Notes under the pieces: generated by a model
What the model was told of the DNA's origin: nothing
What the model saw: only the letters and a program-made list of their open reading frames with translations
Databases searched by the model: none
In this document: one piece after another, positions 60,508-64,000 of the stretch
How positions within the stretch are numbered: the first letter of the stretch is position 1
How the letters are laid out: each line of letters opens with the position of its first letter
Program-made: the position numbers and the translations under genes
Assembly: GCF_000160455.2 (NCBI RefSeq)
Contig: NZ_ACJX03000001.1
Span: forward strand, 1,622,001 to 1,686,000
From: Acetomicrobium hydrogeniformans ATCC BAA-1850
GTDB lineage: Bacteria; Synergistota; Synergistia; Synergistales; Acetomicrobiaceae
DNA: 64,000 nt
Direction: 5' to 3'

Positions 60508-62382
60508 GTGTCTGTAAATGAATATCCAAAGAAAGCCTCGGAAATTATCAAGGAACGAGGAATAGACGGCAAAGTGATTGCCGTAAAGATAGATGGAAAG
60601 TTATGCGATCTTGACACGACAGTGGAAGAAAATGCCAATATAGAGCCGGTAGAAATTGACAGCCCCGAAGGCATTGAGATACTCAGACATTCCACCTCGC
60701 ATTTAATGGCGCAGGCTGTATATAGACTTTATCACGGAACTAAATATGGTGTTGGTCCGGCCATTGAGAACGGTTTTTATTACGATATGGACGTTCCTAC
60801 TACCATAACAGAAGACGATCTCCCGAAAATAGAAGAAGAGATGAAGAAAATTGCAGCTGAGGCTATTCCCTTTGAAAGGTTGATAGTAAGCAAAGACGAA
60901 GCTATAGGCATATTCAAGGAGCGTGGCGATACTTATAAACTGGAACTTATAGATGGAATAGAAGATGATACCCTATCCCTTTACAAGGTAGGCGAGTTTA
61001 TAGATTTGTGTAGAGGTCCCCATGTGCCGAACACATCATATCTCAAGCATTTTAAGCTTCTGTCTGTTGCCGGTGCTTATTGGAGAGGGGACGAGAGGAA
61101 TCCCATGCTTACGCGCATATACGGCACCGCTTTCCCTACGGAAGAGGATCTTTTGGCTTATCTTGCCAAGGTTGAGGAGGCAAAACGCCGAGATCACAGG
61201 AGGCTTGGGAAAGAACTGGATATATTTAGCATGCAAAGCGAAGCTCCGGGGTTTCCCTTCTTTCATCCCAAGGGAGTTGTAGTTTTAAATGTCTTGGTTG
61301 ATTTTTGGAGAAAGGTTCACGTCCAAAGGGGCTATCAGGAGATAAAAACTCCTTTAATATTGGATCAGGATTTGTGGATCAGATCGGGGCATTGGGATCA
61401 CTATAGGGAAAATATGTATTTTACGGAAATAGATGGCAAACCCTTTGCCATAAAACCCATGAACTGTCCCGGTGGAATTTTGGTATATAAATCCCAGCTC
61501 AGAAGTTATCGCGATTTTCCGTTGAAGTTGGCCGAGCTTGGGGTGGTTCATAGACACGAAAGGTCCGGTGTTCTGCATGGTCTCATGCGCGTTAGATGCT
61601 TCACCCAAGATGATGCGCATATTTTTACCACCGAGGATCACATCAAAGAAGAGATAATCGACATAATGAATATTGTCAAATATATTTACGGTGTCTTCGG
61701 ATTTCCTTATCACGTGGAGTTATCGACCAGGCCTGAAAATGCAATGGGAGAAAAGGCCCTTTGGGACAGGGCTGAACAAGCTCTCCAGGAGGCGCTCGAC
61801 GATCAAGGGGTGGAATACAAGCTGAATCCGGGCGATGGCGCTTTTTACGGACCCAAGATTGATTTTCACCTAGAAGACTGCATTGGCAGAACATGGCAAT
61901 GCGGCACGATCCAATTGGATTTCCAGATGCCGGAGAAATTCGATATCACCTATATAGGTCCGGATGGAGAGCCCCATAGGCCGGTTATGATACACAGGAC
62001 GGTTCTTGGGAGCCTGGAGAGGTTCCTCGGTATATTGATAGAGCAGTACGCAGGAGCTTTTCCGTACTGGCTCGCCCCCGTTCAGGTCAAAATATTGCCT
62101 GTATCGGATGAACATTTGACATATGCCAAAAACGTGGCCTCTCTTTTGCAAAAACAGGACGTTAGAGTCGAGGTGGATCGCAAGGAGGGGACTTTGGGCA
62201 AAAAAATAAGGGATGCCCAGATGCAAAAAACTCCTTATATGATAATCATCGGCAATCGTGAAGTCGAAAATGAGGTGGTTTCAGTTAGGGATCGGAGCAA
62301 GGGAGATCTGGGTAGTATGAGCTTGGAAGCTCTGAAAGAACTTTTGAGCAACGAATATTACCCGTTGAAAGACGATTTTTAA
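60508..62382 (+). CDS. thrS: Threonyl-tRNA synthetase
   Basis: A 624-residue class II synthetase with N-terminal TGS domain (about 1-62), editing domain with the HSTSHLMAQAV motif, catalytic core (NCPGGILVYKSQLRSYRDFP, VVHRHERSGVLHGLMRVRCF, GRTWQCGTIQLDF, HRTVLGSLERF) and a C-terminal anticodon-binding domain. GTG start follows GGGAGGG. The 186-base upstream gap has TATAAT at 60465-60470 but no visible T-box, so regulation is probably not by that mechanism. It precedes infC. Confidence 0.96.
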   Translation: MSVNEYPKKASEIIKERGIDGKVIAVKIDGKLCDLDTTVEENANIEPVEIDSPEGIEILRHSTSHLMAQAVYRLYHGTKYGVGPAIENGFYYDMDVPTTITEDDLPKIEEEMKKIAAEAIPFERLIVSKDEAIGIFKERGDTYKLELIDGIEDDTLSLYKVGEFIDLCRGPHVPNTSYLKHFKLLSVAGAYWRGDERNPMLTRIYGTAFPTEEDLLAYLAKVEEAKRRDHRRLGKELDIFSMQSEAPGFPFFHPKGVVVLNVLVDFWRKVHVQRGYQEIKTPLILDQDLWIRSGHWDHYRENMYFTEIDGKPFAIKPMNCPGGILVYKSQLRSYRDFPLKLAELGVVHRHERSGVLHGLMRVRCFTQDDAHIFTTEDHIKEEIIDIMNIVKYIYGVFGFPYHVELSTRPENAMGEKALWDRAEQALQEALDDQGVEYKLNPGDGAFYGPKIDFHLEDCIGRTWQCGTIQLDFQMPEKFDITYIGPDGEPHRPVMIHRTVLGSLERFLGILIEQYAGAFPYWLAPVQVKILPVSDEHLTYAKNVASLLQKQDVRVEVDRKEGTLGKKIRDAQMQKTPYMIIIGNREVENEVVSVRDRSKGDLGSMSLEALKELLSNEYYPLKDDF

Positions 62383-62397
62383 ATAGACTGCTTGCTT

Positions 62398-62596
62398 TCG
62401 AACAATTTTCGTGATATATTGCAAAAACGTTTCGTATTGCGATAAGCAGAGGGCCCGCCCTCTCACCTGGTGGCGCGAAAGTTGCCTTTCGGGTTAAGTC
62501 TGAAAGTTAGTAGCTAGTGGTGTTTGACTGCTACAGAGACTGTGAGGGACTGGGCGTTGTTTGCCAGTCCCTATTTTATTGTGGAGGTGACCAGTT
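62398..62596 (+). promoter_or_regulatory. infC-rpmI-rplT 5' leader with hairpins
   Basis: The 214 bases between thrS and infC hold several stems (for example around GAGGGCCCGCCCTC at 62449-62462) and end in a terminator-like hairpin. In other bacteria this operon is controlled in its leader by ribosomal protein L20 or by attenuation. An equivalent role is inferred from position and structure only. Confidence 0.45.
62545..62580 (+). terminator. Attenuator-like hairpin before infC
   Basis: AGGGACTGG (62545-62553) pairs with CCAGTCCCT (62564-62572), 10-base loop, followed by ATTTTATT. It lies 25 bases before the infC start, so it is a candidate premature terminator. Confidence 0.7.
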
Positions 62597-63157
62597 ATAG
62601 CGAAAGTAAACGAACCAAGGGTAAATGAGGAGATAAGGGTTTCTGAGGTCTTGCTGATCGATGCCGATGGATCCAAGGTAGGGGTAGTTCCCATCCAACA
62701 GGCTCTGGAGATGGCCGAGACGAGAGGATTGGACTTGGTGGAAGTTGCTCCTCAGGCGAATCCTCCCGTATGTAGGATCATGGATTACGGCAAATACAGA
62801 TATCAACAACAAAAAAGAGACAAAGAGGCTCGCAAAAAACAGAAAGTTCAGACGGTCAAGGAAATAAAAATGCGTCCGAAGATCGATGAGCACGATTATA
62901 ATTTCAAAGTTAAGGCCATCAAGGATTTTTTGGGTAGTGGCCATAGGGTAAAGGTGTCCATATTTTTCCGCGGCAGAGAGATGGCCTTCTTGGATAAGGG
63001 CAGAGAGGTGCTCGAAAGGGTGAAGAAGGACTGTGAAGGCTTGGGAAAAGCTGATTCGGACCCGAAGATGGAAGGCCGTTATATGCGCATGATGCTGGCA
63101 CCTATTCAGCAAAAGTCAGAGAGCAAGGCAGCGAAAGATACGCAGTCTCAAAGCTGA
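62597..63157 (+). CDS. infC: Translation initiation factor IF-3, apparent ATA start
   Basis: IF-3 checks start-codon pairing on the 30S subunit. The usual N-terminus (AKVNEPRVNEEIRVSEVLLI) is encoded upstream of the first canonical start, and the frame is closed by TGA at 62588, so translation most likely begins at ATA 62597, six bases after GGAGGTGA. Rare start codons are a known feature of infC and allow IF-3 to repress its own synthesis. The 186-residue product has both domains: EMAETRGLDLVEVAPQANPP, MDYGKYRYQQ, then KEIKMRPKIDEHDYNFK. Confidence 0.93.
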   Translation: MAKVNEPRVNEEIRVSEVLLIDADGSKVGVVPIQQALEMAETRGLDLVEVAPQANPPVCRIMDYGKYRYQQQKRDKEARKKQKVQTVKEIKMRPKIDEHDYNFKVKAIKDFLGSGHRVKVSIFFRGREMAFLDKGREVLERVKKDCEGLGKADSDPKMEGRYMRMMLAPIQQKSESKAAKDTQSQS

Positions 63158-63193
63158 TTTCTACATTCATGAAACCAAAAGGGAGGAATGGCA

Positions 63194-63394
63194 ATGCCAA
63201 AAATCAAAACTCACAGCGGAGCTAAGAAAAGATTTAAAATAACAGCCACCGGAAAAGTGGCCTACAAAAAAGTTAACCGGGGGCACTTGCTTCGAAAGAA
63301 GAATCAAAAACGCATTAGAGCATTAAAACAAAAGGGCTACCTCGATGAGGCATTTGCCAGAAAAATTAAACAGTTAATGCCCTATTCCAATTAA
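63194..63394 (+). CDS. rpmI: 50S ribosomal protein L35
   Basis: A 66-residue basic protein starting [20 protein letters not shown], standard for L35. ATG 63194 is chosen over 63188 because GGGAGGA ends at 63187, and the start then matches the family. Member of infC-rpmI-rplT. Confidence 0.96.
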   Translation: MPKIKTHSGAKKRFKITATGKVAYKKVNRGHLLRKKNQKRIRALKQKGYLDEAFARKIKQLMPYSN

Positions 63395-63424
63395 TTGCAA
63401 GATTTAAATAAGGAGTGAAAGATA

Positions 63425-63784
63425 ATGCCCAGAGTAAAAGGTGGAACTGCCACTAAAAATAAAAGGGCCAAGCTATTTAAGCTGACCAAAGGATATTACG
63501 GCCGCAGAAAGAATGTATTTAAAAGAGCAAGAGAAGCAATGCTCAGGTCCTTGAGCTATGCTTACAGGGATAGGCGCAACAGAAAACGCGATTTCAGGAA
63601 ACTTTGGATCATGCGAATAAACGCTGGAGCTCACGTGTATGGTATGAACTACAGCACCTTTATAAGCGGGTTGCGCAAATCCGGCATCGAGATCAATCGC
63701 AAAATGCTAGCAGAACTTGCTGTATCGGATATCGAAGCCTTTGGACAGCTGGTTGAAAAAGCAAAGGAGGCGCTGGTCCGATAG
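63425..63784 (+). CDS. rplT: 50S ribosomal protein L20
   Basis: A 119-residue L20: [40 protein letters not shown] and the C-terminal [19 protein letters not shown]20 binds 23S rRNA early in assembly and represses its own operon in several bacteria. Its stop overlaps the next gene's apparent ATA start (ATAG). Confidence 0.96.
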   Translation: MPRVKGGTATKNKRAKLFKLTKGYYGRRKNVFKRAREAMLRSLSYAYRDRRNRKRDFRKLWIMRINAGAHVYGMNYSTFISGLRKSGIEINRKMLAELAVSDIEAFGQLVEKAKEALVR

Positions 63785-64000
63785 ATATCAAAACCTATAG
63801 TTCTCTCAAGGTTGAAAAAACTATAGTGTTCGGGTTCCTATCGCTCATAGCGGTGGGGACCCTTTTGATATGGCTTTTTAATTTATCCCAAAAGCCCATT
63901 TCTTTGATAAATGCGCTTTTTACCGCAACATCTGCCGTTTGCGTTACGGGCCTGATCGTTGTCGATACCGGTAGCGATTTGACGCTTATGTCCCAAGTTG
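63781..64000 (+). CDS. TrkH/KtrB-type potassium transporter subunit (5' part, cut by window edge), apparent ATA start
   Basis: The frame encodes [20 protein letters not shown], a transmembrane helix, then [20 protein letters not shown], the first pore-loop region of TrkH/KtrB with the selectivity-filter-adjacent VTGL. It runs off the window. No ATG, GTG or TTG lies in frame ahead of the first helix; GTG 63826 would cut into it. ATA 63781, 10 bases after AAAGGAGG and overlapping the rplT stop, is the best start. Start confidence is lower than for the gene itself. Confidence 0.8.
   Translation, partial: MDIKTYSSLKVEKTIVFGFLSLIAVGTLLIWLFNLSQKPISLINALFTATSAVCVTGLIVVDTGSDLTLMSQV

Noticed and set aside
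1-64000. CRISPR arrays
   Set aside because: No regularly spaced repeat series was seen, and no cas gene is present; the only tandem repeat is the 16-bp pair at 47111.

Overview
The window looks like a chromosomal segment of an anaerobic, amino-acid-fermenting bacterium. The gene set (arginine deiminase and catabolic ornithine carbamoyltransferase, histidine ammonia-lyase pathway, a four-subunit 2-oxoacid:ferredoxin oxidoreductase, a tungsten-type aldehyde:ferredoxin oxidoreductase, pyruvoyl arginine decarboxylase, DUF3798, AmmeMemoRadiSam genes) fits Synergistota, perhaps an Acetomicrobium/Anaerobaculum relative. That placement is inference from gene content, since no rRNA gene or similarity search is available. 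Most genes are on the + strand, tightly packed, with frequent 4-base stop/start overlaps and many GTG or TTG starts.

Layout. 1-12.8 kb: housekeeping (mazG end, biotin-free carboxyltransferase, NifU-like, phoH-pgpH-ybeY-corC-recO, glyQS, PPDK regulator, dGTPase), converging on a class A penicillin-binding protein. 15.2-17.9 kb: polyamine operon (arginine decarboxylase, speE, speB, speD) behind a consensus promoter. 18-20.3 kb: arginine deiminase and OTCase. 20.3-23 kb: nikR, a nitrilase-like protein lacking its cysteine, an unusual radical SAM protein. 23.1-29.6 kb: nadE, yebC, ruvCAB, DUF2905, SpoIID, queA. 29.6-32 kb: AmmeMemoRadiSam triad. 32-36.5 kb: histidine degradation without a urocanase gene. 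36.7-38.4 kb: AOR. 38.6-42.1 kb: tRNA-Val, acpS, nnr, tsaE, tsaB. 42.1-46.5 kb: a CRP-type palindrome, then korDABC and a 23S rRNA methyltransferase.

46.5-59.3 kb is accessory DNA. A segment of about 4.2 kb between an intact tRNA-Gly(CCC) and a chimeric tRNA-Arg(CCT) that share a 25-bp 3' end holds two broken tyrosine recombinases, a HEPN-type protein and a DUF3800 relic: a decayed integrative element. Next to it an apparently intact IS200/IS605 element (tnpA, tnpB) has truncated a DUF3798 gene. An alkaline phosphatase, a flavoprotein, tRNA-Ile and tRNA-Ala follow, then a small cluster with a broken Mrr-N-like gene, a tandem DUF4268 protein and a PD-(D/E)XK nuclease.

59.3-64 kb returns to core genes: rsmA, tRNA-Pro, thrS, an infC leader, infC-rpmI-rplT and the start of a TrkH-type potassium transporter.

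The metabolic genes connect: arginine goes to polyamines or to ornithine plus carbamoyl phosphate; histidine goes to glutamate, whose 2-oxoglutarate is a plausible Kor substrate. The most unexpected observation is that queA, infC and the final trkH-like gene all appear to start at ATA codons behind strong Shine-Dalgarno sequences.
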